A stretch of DNA of 36,761 nt from Mesorhizobium sp. LSHC420B00 (GCF_000503055.1 NZ_AYVY01000015.1:47844-84604); one strand, 5' to 3'; positions 17,741-27,752 are shown, numbered from the stretch's first letter. Numbers and translations: made by a program. The notes: generated by a model not told the origin, from the sequence alone.

Positions 17741-18931
17741 ATGGCCGCCGATAAGAATGCATTCGTCTGGGACGATCCTTTCCTGATCGAGGACCAGCTT
17801 TCGGAAGACGAGCGCATGGTGCGTGATGGCGCCGCGGCGTTTGCCGCCGACAAGCTCGCTCCGAAGATCGAGGAAGCCTATCTCGAGGAGAAGACCGACG
17901 CCGGGATCTTTCGCGAAATGGGCGAGGCCGGTCTGCTCGGCATCACCATCCCCGAGGAATATGGCGGGCTCGGCGCCAACTACGTCACCTACGGGCTGGT
18001 GGCGCGCGAGGTCGAACGCGTCGATTCCGGCTATCGCTCGATGATGAGCGTGCAGTCGTCGCTGGTGATGTATCCGATCCATGCCTATGGCTCGGAAGAG
18101 CAGCGCAAGAAATACCTGCCGAAGCTGGCGTCGGGCGAATGGATCGGCTGCTTCGGCCTGACCGAGCCGGATGCCGGTTCCGACCCGGGCGGCATGAAGA
18201 CGCGGGCCGAGAAGACTGCGAGCGGCTACAGGATCTCCGGCTCGAAGATGTGGATTTCCAACGCCCCGATCGCCGACGTGTTCGTCGTCTGGGCAAAATC
18301 GGCCGCGCATGACAACGAGATTCGCGGCTTTGTCCTGGAAAAGGGCATGAACGGGCTGTCGGCGCCGAAGATCGGCGGCAAGCTGTCGCTGCGAGCGTCG
18401 ATCACCGGCGAAGTGGTGATGGAAGGCGTCGAAGTCGGCGAGGACGCGCTGCTGCCCAATGTCTCGGGCTTGAAGGGGCCGTTCGGCTGCCTCAACCGCG
18501 CGCGCTACGGCATCTCCTGGGGCGCCATGGGCGCGGCGGAGGATTGCTGGCACCGCGCCCGCCAGTATGGCCTCGACCGCAAGCAGTTCGGCAAGCCGCT
18601 GGCCGGCACGCAGCTTTTCCAGAAGAAGCTCGCCGACATGCAGACCGAGATCGCGCTCGGCCTGCAGGGCAGCCTGCGCGTCGGGCGGCTGATGGATGAA
18701 GGCAAGATGGCGCCGGAGATGATCTCACTCGTCAAGCGCAACAATTGCGGCAAGGCGCTCGACATCGCCCGCCAGGCCCGCGACATGCATGGCGGCAATG
18801 GCATCCAGATCGGCTACCACGTCATGCGCCACGCCCAGAACCTGGAAACGGTCAACACCTATGAGGGCACGCATGATGTGCATGCGCTGATCCTCGGACG
18901 GGCGCAGACCGGGTTGCAGGCGTTCTTTTAG
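17741..18931 (+). CDS. gcdH: Glutaryl-CoA dehydrogenase
   Basis: FAD enzyme that oxidises and decarboxylates glutaryl-CoA to crotonyl-CoA in lysine, tryptophan and aromatic breakdown. The 396-aa chain has the acyl-CoA dehydrogenase order of N-terminal helical, middle beta ([15 protein letters not shown]) and C-terminal helical domains. The catalytic base is E375 in [15 protein letters not shown], the context characteristic of glutaryl-CoA dehydrogenases. ATGs at 17714 and 17741 are possible; the latter (MAADKNAF) has GGGAG and GAGAG upstream and matches the normal N-terminus, while the former would begin within the palindromic element. It is monocistronic here. A second lysine-catabolism enzyme lies about 10 kb downstream. 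Confidence 0.93.
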   Translation: MAADKNAFVWDDPFLIEDQLSEDERMVRDGAAAFAADKLAPKIEEAYLEEKTDAGIFREMGEAGLLGITIPEEYGGLGANYVTYGLVAREVERVDSGYRSMMSVQSSLVMYPIHAYGSEEQRKKYLPKLASGEWIGCFGLTEPDAGSDPGGMKTRAEKTASGYRISGSKMWISNAPIADVFVVWAKSAAHDNEIRGFVLEKGMNGLSAPKIGGKLSLRASITGEVVMEGVEVGEDALLPNVSGLKGPFGCLNRARYGISWGAMGAAEDCWHRARQYGLDRKQFGKPLAGTQLFQKKLADMQTEIALGLQGSLRVGRLMDEGKMAPEMISLVKRNNCGKALDIARQARDMHGGNGIQIGYHVMRHAQNLETVNTYEGTHDVHALILGRAQTGLQAFF

Positions 18932-19066
18932 CATTGGCAGATGTCCTCCGCTTCCAGGACGCCACTGCTTCGCATCTTCCCTCGCAAAGCGGCAGATCGG
19001 CAATTTTCGCCGACAGTGCCACATTTTGTTCTTGCTTTGTGCCGGCAGCTATGCTACTAATTTGGT

Positions 19067-19117
19067 TATGGTGCTAATTGGCACCGGCGACCCGCCCACC
19101 GAGGCGGGTTTTCTTTT
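19067..19117 (+). ncRNA. Candidate short RNA with two hairpins
   Basis: A promoter-like pair (TTGCTT at 19032, TACTAA at 19055, 17-nt spacer) would start a transcript near 19067. That transcript would fold into GGTGC/GCACC (19070-19085) and then the terminator hairpin, ending near 19115. It would be about 50 nt. Alternatively this is only the terminator of gcdH, 140 nt after its stop. Confidence 0.35.
19090..19117 (+). terminator. Rho-independent terminator downstream of gcdH
   Basis: A 7-bp stem (ACCCGCC with GGCGGGT) around CACCGA, followed by TTTCTTTT. It could end the gcdH transcript or a short RNA starting just upstream. Confidence 0.8.
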
Positions 19118-19381
19118 CAGCTCTTTTGGACCACGCATCGCGCGTGCTGCCGATCATCGATATCGGCGGGACAGCGCCCGGTGCTGACCCGCCGGCCGTC
19201 GGCTCTGCACCGTTGTATCGTTTTGCCGCAACGCTGCGGAATCCCAGGGTCGGCGCTCCGTTTCGTGAAGCGATGAAAGCTGCTTAATTTAGGTGCAGCG
19301 CAACATCTCTGCTTGGAGAATGGTCAGCATTCGTGTCAGGGTTCAGCGAACTCCTTTTGAAACGCCGACTTCAGGGGCACC

Positions 19382-22300
19382 ATGGCAATTCTGGCAGCCG
19401 TCTATCACCTGACCCACTACAAATACGACCGGCCGGTCGTATTGGGCCCGCAAGTCATAAGGTTGCAGCCTGCGCCGCATTCCCGCACCAAGGTGCTCAG
19501 CCATTCGCTGAGGGTCGGGCCGGCAAATCACTTCGTCAATCTGCAGCAGGACCCTTACGGCAATTTCCTTGCCCGCTTTGTCTTTCCCGAACCGGTGACG
19601 GAACTGAAGATCGAGGTCGACCTCGTTGCCGACATGACGGTCTACAATCCATTCGATTTCTTCGTCGAGCCGTCGGCCGAGACGTTTCCGTTCGAATACC
19701 CGGAAGAGATCAGGGACGATCTGACCATCTACCGAACGCCGGAACCGGCAGGGCCGCTGTTGGAAGCATTCCTGAAAACCATCGCGCGCCACCCGACCAA
19801 CACCGTCAATTTTGTCGTCGACCTCAATGCGCGCCTGCAGCGCGAGATCGCCTATATCGTGCGCATGGAAACCGGCGTCTTCTCGCCCGAGGAAACGCTG
19901 GCCGCCGGCAAGGGGTCGTGCCGCGATTCGAGCTGGCTCCTGGTGCAGATATTGAGGAACCTCGGCATCGCCGCGCGCTTCGTTTCCGGCTATCTGATCC
20001 AGCTGAAGCCTGACCTCGTCGCGCTCGACGGACCGCCTGGCACGGCGACCGATTTCACTGACCTCCATGCCTGGTGCGAGGTGTATCTGCCGGGCGCCGG
20101 CTGGATCGGCTTCGACCCGACCTCCGGCCTGCTCACCGGCGAAAGCCATGTGCCGCTCGCGGCAACGCCGCATTTCCGCAATGCCGCGCCGATCTCCGGC
20201 ATGGCGAGCTTCGCCAATGTCGAATTCGGCTTCGACATGCGGGTCGACCGCATCGCCGAACATCCGCGCATCACCAAGCCGTTCTCCGACGAGAGCTGGC
20301 AGGCGCTCGACGCGCTGGGCGTCGAGGTCGATGCAGCACTCCAGGCCGGCGACGTGCGGCTGACCATGGGCGGCGAGCCGACCTTCGTCTCAATCGACGA
20401 TTTCGAGGCGGCCGAGTGGAACACCGCCGCCGTCGGGCCAACAAAACGCGAAAAGGCCGATGCGCTGATCCGCCGGCTGCGCGAACGCTTCGCGCCGGGC
20501 GGCTTCCTGCATTACGGACAGGGCAAATGGTACCCCGGCGAAAGCCTGCCGCGCTGGACGTTCTCGCTTTACTGGCGCACCGACGGCGAGCCGGTGTGGA
20601 GCGATCCGTCACTGATCGCACATGAAAAGAGCGAGGCGGATGCCGGACCGAAGCAGGCCGAGAGCCTGCTGACCGCGATTGCCGACGAACTCGGCATCGA
20701 CAAGACGATGGTCAGCGAAGCCTATGAGGATCCGGCCGAATGGCTGCTCAAAGAAGGCAAGCTGCCGGACAATGTCGATCCCTCCAATTCGAAGCTGGAG
20801 GACCCGGAGGAGCGCAGCCGCATGGCGCGGGTGTTCGAACGCGGGCTGACCAAGCCGTCGGGCTACGTGCTGCCCGTCCAGCGCTGGAACAGCCAGGCTT
20901 CCGGACCGCGCTGGCGCTCGGAGAAGTGGAAGACGCGGCGCGGCAGGCTGTTCCTGGTGCCCGGCGATTCGCCGGTCGGCTACCGCCTGCCGCTCGGCAC
21001 GCTGCCTTATGTGCCGCCGGCGCAGTTCCCCTATATCGTACCGGTCGATCCATCGCTGCCGCGCGGACCATTGCCGGCGCGTGAGGCGATCTTGCCCGGT
21101 GCTGCTTCTTCGCCCGCTCCGGCCGAACTGGAAGGCGCCGACGAAATGGCGCGACGCCAGCAGGCGGTCTCCTTCACGGCCGTTACCGGCCAGCAAGACC
21201 GCGTCGAACAGGAGATTACCGAGATCGGCGGCGCCGTGCGCACAGCGCTTTCGGTCGAGCCGCGCGACGGACGGCTTTGTGTGTTCATGCCGCCGGTCGA
21301 GGCGCTGGAGGATTATCTCGAACTGGTCGCGGCGGCTGAGAACGCGGCAAGGGCGATCGGACTGCCGGTGCATATCGAGGGCTACGGCCCGCCACACGAT
21401 CCGCGCCTCAATGTCATCCGTGTCGCACCCGATCCCGGCGTCATCGAGGTCAATATCCACCCCGCCGCGAATTGGCAGGATTGCGTGGCGACGACCACGG
21501 CGATCTACGAAGAGGCGCGGCAGACGCGGCTTGGCGCCGACAAGTTCATGATCGACGGCCGCCACACCGGCACCGGCGGCGGCAACCACGTCGTCGTCGG
21601 CGGCGCCACGCCCAATGACAGTCCGTTCCTGCGCCGCCCCGACCTGTTGAAGAGCCTTGTTTTGCAATGGCAGCGGCATCCATCGCTGTCCTATCTGTTC
21701 TCCGGCCTGTTCATCGGCCCGACCAGCCAGGCGCCGCGCTTCGACGAGGCACGACACGATTCGCTCTACGAACTCGATATCGCGATGGCGCAGGTGCCAC
21801 ATCCGGACAAGGGCGCGGCACCCCTGCCGTGGCTGGTCGACCGGCTGTTCCGCAACCTCCTGACCGACGTGACGGGCAATACGCATCGCTCCGAAATCTG
21901 TATCGACAAGCTGTTTTCGCCGGACGGGCCGACCGGCCGGCTGGGGCTGGTCGAATTCCGCGGCTTCGAGATGCCGCCCAACGCGCGCATGAGCCTGGCG
22001 CAGCAATTGCTGGTGCGCGCCATCATCGCCCGGGCCTGGAAGAACCCGCTCGACGGCCGCTTCGTACGCTGGGGCACCTCGCTGCACGACCGTTTCATGC
22101 TGCCGCACTATGTCTGGGCGGATTTTCTCGATGTGCTGGACGACCTCAAGCTGAACGGCTTTGCGTTCCGTCCGGAATGGTTCGACGCCCAGCTCGAATT
22201 CCGCTTTCCGTTCTGCGGCGAGGTCCAGCATGCCGGCATCAAGCTGGAGCTCAGGCAAGCACTGGAGCCTTGGCATGTGATGGGCGAGCAAGGCGCGATC

Positions 22301-22753
22301 GGCGGCACGGTGCGCTTTGTCGATTCCTCCGTCGAACGGCTGCAGGTGAAGACCGAGGGGCTCAACCCGGAACGTCACGCCGTCGTCTGCAACGGCCGCC
22401 GGGTGCCGATGAAGGTGACCGACAACCGCGAGATCGCGGTGGCCGGCGTTCGCTTCAAGGCCTGGCAGCCGGCGTCGGGCCTGCATCCGGCGCTGCCGGT
22501 CAACACGCCGCTGGTCTTCGATATCTATGACCGCTGGTCGGGCCGCGCGGTTGGCGGTTGCGTCTACCATGTGGCACATCCCGGCGGGCGCAGCTACGAC
22601 ACGTTCCCGGTCAACGGCAATGAAGCGGAGGCGCGGCGGCTCGCCCGCTTCGAGCCGCGTGGCCATACTCCGTCCGGCTATGTGCTGCGCAACGAAGAAG
22701 CCTCTGAAGATTTCCCGATGACCCTTGACCTTCGGCGGCCGCAAAGACTCTGA
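19382..22753 (+). CDS. Transglutaminase-DUF2126 fusion protein
   Basis: A 1123-aa protein of the COG4196 type. Residues 1-90 form the beta-rich transglutaminase N-terminal domain. A papain-like transglutaminase core follows with an apparently intact triad: C180 (GKGSCRDSS), H229 (DLHAWCEV) and D245 (GFDPTSG). From about residue 300 onward lies the DUF2126 region, with conserved-looking blocks [32 protein letters not shown] and [15 protein letters not shown]. There is no signal peptide, so it is probably cytoplasmic. Such transglutaminases in bacteria act mainly as peptidases or amidases; the DUF2126 chemistry is not known to me. It is first of three genes, with 6 nt to the ATP-grasp/alpha-E gene. 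AGGGG precedes the ATG by 5 nt. Confidence 0.9.
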   Translation: MAILAAVYHLTHYKYDRPVVLGPQVIRLQPAPHSRTKVLSHSLRVGPANHFVNLQQDPYGNFLARFVFPEPVTELKIEVDLVADMTVYNPFDFFVEPSAETFPFEYPEEIRDDLTIYRTPEPAGPLLEAFLKTIARHPTNTVNFVVDLNARLQREIAYIVRMETGVFSPEETLAAGKGSCRDSSWLLVQILRNLGIAARFVSGYLIQLKPDLVALDGPPGTATDFTDLHAWCEVYLPGAGWIGFDPTSGLLTGESHVPLAATPHFRNAAPISGMASFANVEFGFDMRVDRIAEHPRITKPFSDESWQALDALGVEVDAALQAGDVRLTMGGEPTFVSIDDFEAAEWNTAAVGPTKREKADALIRRLRERFAPGGFLHYGQGKWYPGESLPRWTFSLYWRTDGEPVWSDPSLIAHEKSEADAGPKQAESLLTAIADELGIDKTMVSEAYEDPAEWLLKEGKLPDNVDPSNSKLEDPEERSRMARVFERGLTKPSGYVLPVQRWNSQASGPRWRSEKWKTRRGRLFLVPGDSPVGYRLPLGTLPYVPPAQFPYIVPVDPSLPRGPLPAREAILPGAASSPAPAELEGADEMARRQQAVSFTAVTGQQDRVEQEITEIGGAVRTALSVEPRDGRLCVFMPPVEALEDYLELVAAAENAARAIGLPVHIEGYGPPHDPRLNVIRVAPDPGVIEVNIHPAANWQDCVATTTAIYEEARQTRLGADKFMIDGRHTGTGGGNHVVVGGATPNDSPFLRRPDLLKSLVLQWQRHPSLSYLFSGLFIGPTSQAPRFDEARHDSLYELDIAMAQVPHPDKGAAPLPWLVDRLFRNLLTDVTGNTHRSEICIDKLFSPDGPTGRLGLVEFRGFEMPPNARMSLAQQLLVRAIIARAWKNPLDGRFVRWGTSLHDRFMLPHYVWADFLDVLDDLKLNGFAFRPEWFDAQLEFRFPFCGEVQHAGIKLELRQALEPWHVMGEQGAIGGTVRFVDSSVERLQVKTEGLNPERHAVVCNGRRVPMKVTDNREIAVAGVRFKAWQPASGLHPALPVNTPLVFDIYDRWSGRAVGGCVYHVAHPGGRSYDTFPVNGNEAEARRLARFEPRGHTPSGYVLRNEEASEDFPMTLDLRRPQRL

Positions 22754-22759
22754 TCAGCC

Positions 22760-25171
22760 ATGGCGAAGGGGAATCACAAAAAGCTGCGCAGCAAGCCGCA
22801 GACCCACAGTCTGCTGGAGCACTATCAACCGATCGACGGCGTCGTCGACGAGATGGTCGATGCGTCGGGCAATCCGCGGCCGGCCTGGCGGCACTTCATC
22901 GAGGCACTGGAGGACCTGGGGCCGGAAAAGCTTGCCCAGCGTTTTGCCCGCGCCGACCAGTACCTGCGCGATGCCGGCGTCTACTACCGCGTCTACGACA
23001 AGGCCGGCGCCAATGAGCGGGAATGGCCGCTGGCGCATGTGCCGCTGCTGATCGAGGAGGAGGAATGGGCTGACATCAGCGCCGGCCTGGTCCAGCGCGC
23101 CGATCTGTTCGAGGAGACCATCGCCGACATTTACGGGCCGAACCGGCTGGTCGAGAAAGGCATTCTGCCGGCTGGATTGATCGCGGCCAGCTCGGAATAT
23201 TTGCGGCCGGTCGTCGGCACCAGGCCTGCCAGCGGCCATTTCCTGCATTTCTGCGCCTTCGAGCTCGGTCGTGGCCCGGACGGCCGCTGGTGGGTGCTTG
23301 GCGACCGCACCCAGGCGCCATCGGGCGCCGGCTTTGCGCTGGAAAACCGCGTCGCCACCACAAGGGCACTGTCCGACATTTACGGCGAGATGCATGTGCA
23401 CCGCTTGGCCGGTTTCTTCCGCCGTTTTCGCGATGCGCTGATCGGCATGGCCAAGCAAGCCGGCGGCCGTGTCGCCATCCTGACGCCGGGACCGCTGAAC
23501 GAGACCTATTATGAACATGCCTATATCGCCCGCTATCTCGGCATCATGCTGCTCGAGGGCGAGGACCTGACTGTCTCCGGCGGCAGGCTGATGGTGCGCA
23601 CAGTTTCGGGGCTGATGCCGGTCAGCGTCTTGTGGCGACGGCTCGACGCTGCCTTTGCCGATCCGCTCGAGTTGCGGTCGGACTCGCAGATCGGCACGCC
23701 GGGGCTGGTCGAAGCGGTCCGGCAAGGGGCGGTTTCGGCCGTCAATGCACTGGGTTCCGGCCTGATGGAGACGCGCGCTCTGCTCGCCTTCCTGCCGAAG
23801 ATTTCGCGCGCCCTGCGCAATGAGGAACTGCTGCTGCCGACCGTCGCGACATGGTGGTGCGGGCAGGATACGGAGCGCGAACATGTGCTCGCCAATATCG
23901 ATAGCATGGTGATCGGCCCGGCACTGTCGACGCGGCTTGCCTTCGAGGACGACGGCTCGACCAAGCTCGGGTCAGCGCTGTCGGCCGAGGAACGGGCCGA
24001 GCTCGTCGCCCGGATCGAACAAGACGGCGGCGACTTTGTCGGCCAGGAAGCGGTGACGCTGTCGACCACTCCTGTCTATGTCAGCGGCTGGCTGGAGCCG
24101 CGGCCGGCAAGCCTGCGCGTCTATCTGGCGCGGACGCCGGAAGGCTGGACCGTGATGCCGGGCGGTTTTGCCCGTGTCGGCTTCTCGCTCGACCCGACGG
24201 CCATCGCCATGCAGCGCGGCGGCCAGGCGGCGGATGTTTGGGTGGTCAGCGACAGGCCGGTGGAGCGTGAGACGCTGCTGCCGCAGGAGCATGACAGCTT
24301 CACCCGAACCTTGCCGGGCAGCCTGCCCAGCCGCGCGGCGGAAAACCTGACATGGCTCGGCCGCTATATCGAGCGATCGGAAGACACGGTGCGCATCCTG
24401 CGCGCCTACCACGTGCGGCTGGCCGAGACATCCGATCCCGAGATGCCGCTGCTCGCCGACATCAGGGACTATCTCGCGCCGTTCGGTATCGACGTCGAGA
24501 CGGCAATCCCGTTGGGGCTCATCGGCACGCTGGACAGCGCCGTGTACAGCGCCGGGCAGATCCGCGACCGCTTCTCGCCCGATGGCTGGCTGGCATTGAA
24601 GGACCTGTCGAAGACGATCCATCAATTTGCCGTGACAGTGGCGCCGGGCGACGACGCGACAAGGGCAATGACGGTCATCCTGCGCAAGCTGGCCGGGTTT
24701 TCCGGCCTGCTGCACGAGAACATGTACCGCTTTGCCGGCTGGCGTTTCCTGGAAATCGGCCGCAGGCTCGAACGCGGCATCCAGATCGCCCGCACGCTCG
24801 CCCGACTGACCAGGGCCGAGGCGCCGGAAGGCGCGCTCGACATGATGCTGGAGATCGGCGACAGCGTCATGACCCACCGCCGGCAATATCCGGTGCAGGC
24901 GGGACGGCGTACCGTGGTCGACCTTCTGGCGCTCGATCCGCTCAACCCGCGCTCAATCCTGTTCCAGCTCGAACGGCTGAAGGCCGAAATCGCGCTGCTG
25001 CCCTCTGTCGGCGGTGAAGGCCATATGTCGCCGGCGGCCAAGGAAATCCTGCAGCTCAACACGTCGATCGCCATCAGGGAGCCCTCGGACATGACGGCCA
25101 AGGCCCTCAGCGATCTCGCCAATGAAATCGGCGGCCTCTACAACAGCCTCTCCAAAGCCTATTTCGGATAG
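22760..25171 (+). CDS. Circularly permuted ATP-grasp fused to alpha-E domain
   Basis: An 803-aa fusion of two families that are often encoded separately (COG2308 and COG2307). Residues 1 to about 480 are a circularly permuted type 2 ATP-grasp, recognised by REWPLAHVPLLIEEEEW, GRWWVLGDRTQAPSG with ALENR, and LRSDSQIGTPGLVEA. ATP-grasp enzymes join a carboxylate to an amine through an acyl-phosphate. Residues from about 520 to 800 form the helical alpha-E domain, which opens with RAAENLTWLGRYIERSED. The expected DDKA-type motif of the classical branch reads METRA here, as I recall for the DUF2126-linked branch. It lies between two transglutaminase genes and is separated from the next start by 7 nt. 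Peptide amide-bond formation is the inferred role; the substrate is unknown. Confidence 0.88.
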   Translation: MAKGNHKKLRSKPQTHSLLEHYQPIDGVVDEMVDASGNPRPAWRHFIEALEDLGPEKLAQRFARADQYLRDAGVYYRVYDKAGANEREWPLAHVPLLIEEEEWADISAGLVQRADLFEETIADIYGPNRLVEKGILPAGLIAASSEYLRPVVGTRPASGHFLHFCAFELGRGPDGRWWVLGDRTQAPSGAGFALENRVATTRALSDIYGEMHVHRLAGFFRRFRDALIGMAKQAGGRVAILTPGPLNETYYEHAYIARYLGIMLLEGEDLTVSGGRLMVRTVSGLMPVSVLWRRLDAAFADPLELRSDSQIGTPGLVEAVRQGAVSAVNALGSGLMETRALLAFLPKISRALRNEELLLPTVATWWCGQDTEREHVLANIDSMVIGPALSTRLAFEDDGSTKLGSALSAEERAELVARIEQDGGDFVGQEAVTLSTTPVYVSGWLEPRPASLRVYLARTPEGWTVMPGGFARVGFSLDPTAIAMQRGGQAADVWVVSDRPVERETLLPQEHDSFTRTLPGSLPSRAAENLTWLGRYIERSEDTVRILRAYHVRLAETSDPEMPLLADIRDYLAPFGIDVETAIPLGLIGTLDSAVYSAGQIRDRFSPDGWLALKDLSKTIHQFAVTVAPGDDATRAMTVILRKLAGFSGLLHENMYRFAGWRFLEIGRRLERGIQIARTLARLTRAEAPEGALDMMLEIGDSVMTHRRQYPVQAGRRTVVDLLALDPLNPRSILFQLERLKAEIALLPSVGGEGHMSPAAKEILQLNTSIAIREPSDMTAKALSDLANEIGGLYNSLSKAYFG

Positions 25172-25178
25172 AGACGGC

Positions 25179-26063
25179 ATGCTCTACGACATCAGACTTC
25201 ACCTGCGTTACGACTATGATGCGGCGGCGGGCGGCGGCCGCCATCAGGTGCGTGTGCTGCCGCCGACCATCCCTGGCGTACAGCGCGTCATCGCCGCTTC
25301 ACTGTCTTTTGTGCCGGCGCCCAGCGAACGCTCCGACTTTTCCGACTTTTTCGGCAACAGTGTCACCTCGATCGCCTTTCGTGACGCACATGATGCGCTC
25401 GACATCAGGATGAGCGCGCGTGTTTCAGTGTCGCGGCCGGAGCCCGGGCTCGACGTATCGCCCGACCTACGCCGGCTGAGGGAAGAACTCGGCGCGGTGC
25501 ACTCGCTGGCGCCGGCTTCGCCGCATCACTTTCTGGCCGCCAGCGATCATGCCGGCATCGACCCGGCAATCACTGCCTATGCGAAAGGCAGTGCCAGCAG
25601 TTCGACGGTCGGCACGGCCATGGCTCTGTGCAACCGCATTCACCGCGATTTCACCTATGACGGCGAGGCGACCACGGTGCAGACGCGGGCCAGCGACGCC
25701 TTCGGCCTGAAGCGCGGCGTCTGCCAGGATTTTTCCCATATCATGATCGCCGGCCTGCGTGGCCTCGGCATTCCTGCAGGCTATGTCAGCGGATTCCTAC
25801 GCACCATCCCGCCGCGTGGGAAGCCGCGGCTCGAAGGCGCCGACGCCATGCATGCCTGGGTCAAGGTGTGGTGCGGGCGCGATGCCGGCTGGCAGGAATT
25901 CGATCCGACCAACGGTATGCGCGCAAGCAACGATCATATCACGGTCGGCTATGGCCGCGACTACTCCGATGTGGCGCCGATCGTCGGCGTGCTGAAAACC
26001 ACGGGCGGGCAGGTTGGCGAGCAGGCAGTCGACGTCATACCGGTCGTGCTCGAAAAGGCGTGA
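25179..26063 (+). CDS. Transglutaminase-like cysteine peptidase family protein
   Basis: A stand-alone transglutaminase-fold protein (294 aa, COG1305 type). The N-terminal beta domain (residues 1-90, starting MLYDIRLHLRYDYD) precedes a core with triad C182 (RGVCQDFSH), H225 (DAMHAWVKVW) and D242 (EFDPTNGM). The frame is open from 25122 inside the previous gene, but the ATG at 25179 follows its stop by 7 nt and gives the family N-terminus. Its core is clearly related to that of the first gene in the set but lacks the DUF2126 part. Probable activity is hydrolysis or transfer at amide bonds. The proteasome-like Anbu peptidase often found beside such sets is not present immediately downstream. Confidence 0.9.
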   Translation: MLYDIRLHLRYDYDAAAGGGRHQVRVLPPTIPGVQRVIAASLSFVPAPSERSDFSDFFGNSVTSIAFRDAHDALDIRMSARVSVSRPEPGLDVSPDLRRLREELGAVHSLAPASPHHFLAASDHAGIDPAITAYAKGSASSSTVGTAMALCNRIHRDFTYDGEATTVQTRASDAFGLKRGVCQDFSHIMIAGLRGLGIPAGYVSGFLRTIPPRGKPRLEGADAMHAWVKVWCGRDAGWQEFDPTNGMRASNDHITVGYGRDYSDVAPIVGVLKTTGGQVGEQAVDVIPVVLEKA

Positions 26064-26121
26064 CGGCACCTCCTCGTTGCACGGCGTCGTCGTTAATCTG
26101 TCCTGGCAATCAAAAGGCGGT

Positions 26122-26146
26122 GGAACCCGCAGCCAGCAGGCGGCTT
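26122..26146 (+). promoter_or_regulatory. Putative EcfG (general stress) promoter of topoisomerase IB
   Basis: GGAAC at 26122-26126, an 18-nt spacer, then TT at 26145. This fits the GGAAC-N18/19-TT pattern known for rhizobial RpoE2/EcfG promoters. Transcription would start about 20 nt before the ATG at 26173. Confidence 0.45.
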
Positions 26147-26172
26147 ATCTACGGAAATTCCGTGGAGAGGAC

Positions 26173-27291
26173 ATGCTGGACAAATCCGGGTCGTCGTCTG
26201 GCCGATCGGCTGTTAGGAAAGCTGCACCAAAGAACGGGGTGCCGCGGAACGGAGCGCTGGAGAACGGCGCGCACGCCTCGGCCGTTCGGGCCTCGCTCAA
26301 CTATGTCGCCGACACCGAACCCGGTATTCGCCGGCTGCGTTCAGGCAACGGGTTCTCGTACAAAGGGCCCGACGGACGTGCCGTCGACCAGGACGCGCTG
26401 GCACGCATCAAGGCGCTCGCCATTCCACCGGCCTGGACGGATGTGTGGATCTCGGCGGATGCCGACGGTCACATTCAGGCAACCGGTCGGGACCAGCGCG
26501 GGCGCAAGCAATACCGCTATCATCAGCACTGGGCGGAGGAGCGTGACGGGGTCAAATACTCGAGCCTCATCGCCTTCGCCGAAAGCCTGCCCGAATTGCG
26601 ACGGCAGATCGATGCCGATCTGCGCCGTCACGGCCTGCCGCTGGAACGCGTCGTTGCGGCCATCGTCTGGCTGCTCGACAACACGATGATCCGCGTCGGC
26701 AACGCCGCCTACGCCCGCGATAACAAGAGTTTTGGGCTGACCACGCTGCGCGACCGCCATGTCGACATCAAGGGCTCGAGCCTGCGTTTTGCCTTCATCG
26801 GCAAATCCGGCAAGGAATGGAGATTGAAGCTTGTCGATCGCCGGATCGCCAAGATCGTGCGTGGAGCGCAGGACCTGCCGGGCCAGAAACTGTTCCAGTA
26901 TCTCGACGAGGAAGGAAACAGGCATCCGGTGCGCTCCGACGACGTCAACCGCTATATCAGGGAGAATGCCGGCGTCGAGTTCAGCTCCAAGCATTTCAGA
27001 ACGTGGGGCGGAACCATCCACGCGGCGTCGCTGTTTGCGCAAACCGAACGCCCGGAAGGCCAGGCACAACAAAAGCGGGCGATGAACGGCGTCATCGACA
27101 AGGTTGCCGAGCGGCTCGGCAATACGCGCGCCGTCTGCCGCCGCTGCTACATCCATCCGGAAGTCTTCCGCGCCTGGTCCGAAGGAGGGCTGCTTGGCGA
27201 AATGGCGGACGCCAACAGAGGCAAGCGCTCGATCGCCGGGCTCGACGACGAGGAGGCCCTGGTCTTGAGATGGCTGAAGGCGAGGGAATGA
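26173..27291 (+). CDS. DNA topoisomerase IB
   Basis: Poxvirus-like type IB topoisomerase (372 aa), which relaxes supercoils through a 3'-phosphotyrosine intermediate. After about 40 low-complexity, basic residues comes the N-terminal binding domain (GIRRLRSGNGFSYKGPDG, IPPAWTDVWI, GRKQYRYHQHW). The catalytic domain shows the first arginine in TMIRVGN, the lysine in IGKSGKEW, the second arginine in KHFRTWGGT and the nucleophile Y326 in CRRCYIHPEV. The frame is open from 26014, but the ATG at 26173 has GGAGAGG just upstream. A GGAAC-N18-TT box suggests stress control. It is probably transcribed apart from the preceding transglutaminase set, about 110 nt away. Confidence 0.93.
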   Translation: MLDKSGSSSGRSAVRKAAPKNGVPRNGALENGAHASAVRASLNYVADTEPGIRRLRSGNGFSYKGPDGRAVDQDALARIKALAIPPAWTDVWISADADGHIQATGRDQRGRKQYRYHQHWAEERDGVKYSSLIAFAESLPELRRQIDADLRRHGLPLERVVAAIVWLLDNTMIRVGNAAYARDNKSFGLTTLRDRHVDIKGSSLRFAFIGKSGKEWRLKLVDRRIAKIVRGAQDLPGQKLFQYLDEEGNRHPVRSDDVNRYIRENAGVEFSSKHFRTWGGTIHAASLFAQTERPEGQAQQKRAMNGVIDKVAERLGNTRAVCRRCYIHPEVFRAWSEGGLLGEMADANRGKRSIAGLDDEEALVLRWLKARE

Positions 27292-27315
27292 CGCAGGACC
27301 GGGGGCGTATTTTTT

Positions 27316-27340
27316 TGTCGACGCCATGTCGGGATCGGTC
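27316..27340 (+). promoter_or_regulatory. Putative ECF42-type promoter
   Basis: TGTCGA at 27316-27321 with CGGTC 14 nt further on, about 38 nt before the YciI-family gene. ECF42 sigma factors are reported to read promoters with TGTCGA at -35, so this may be an autoregulatory site. The -10 part is not exact. Confidence 0.35.
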
Positions 27341-27377
27341 CTAGTGTTTCGTCCTTTGACAGAGAAAAGGACGACCC

Positions 27378-27752
27378 ATGCTCTACGCGATCCTCTGCTA
27401 TGCCTCTGAAGACGTCGTCTGCTCCTGGAGCAAGGAGCAGGACGATGCCGTCATGGAAAAACTTATCGGCGTACAAGAGAAATATGCCAACGCCGGGCGG
27501 CTTGGCCCCGTGGCGCGGCTTTTGCCGACGACGGCGGCGACAACGCTGCGAAAGGTCAAGGGCGAATCGATCGTCATCGACGGCCCGTTTGCCGAAACCA
27601 AGGAACAGTTCCTCGGCTTCTACACGCTCGAATGCGCCGACCTCGACGAGGCCGTCGACTTCGCGCGCGAGCTTTCCGAGGTCAACCCGAGCGGCGGCTC
27701 CTACGAGATCCGGCCGGTCTCGCTCTTCAATCCCGCCAAGGTTTCCGCATGA
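27378..27752 (+). CDS. YciI/DGPF-domain protein linked to an ECF sigma factor
   Basis: A 124-aa protein of the YCII-related superfamily with the DGPF signature as IDGPFAETKEQ near residues 67-77 and a ferredoxin-like alpha-beta layout (MLYAILCYA start, conserved FLGFYTLE). Members next to ECF42 sigma factors are a recognised genomic pairing, but their biochemical role is not established. AAAGGACG precedes the ATG. Its stop overlaps the start of the sigma factor gene (ATGA), so the two are translationally coupled. Confidence 0.88.
   Translation: MLYAILCYASEDVVCSWSKEQDDAVMEKLIGVQEKYANAGRLGPVARLLPTTAATTLRKVKGESIVIDGPFAETKEQFLGFYTLECADLDEAVDFARELSEVNPSGGSYEIRPVSLFNPAKVSA

Larger units (their letters stand above)
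18932..19381. other. Intergenic region holding a possible small RNA
   Basis: A 450-bp gap without a credible reading frame. Its middle carries a promoter-like pair, a small hairpin and a strong terminator (19032-19117), described separately. The right part, about 260 bp before the transglutaminase-DUF2126 gene, should contain that operon's promoter, but I see no convincing box. Confidence 0.55.
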
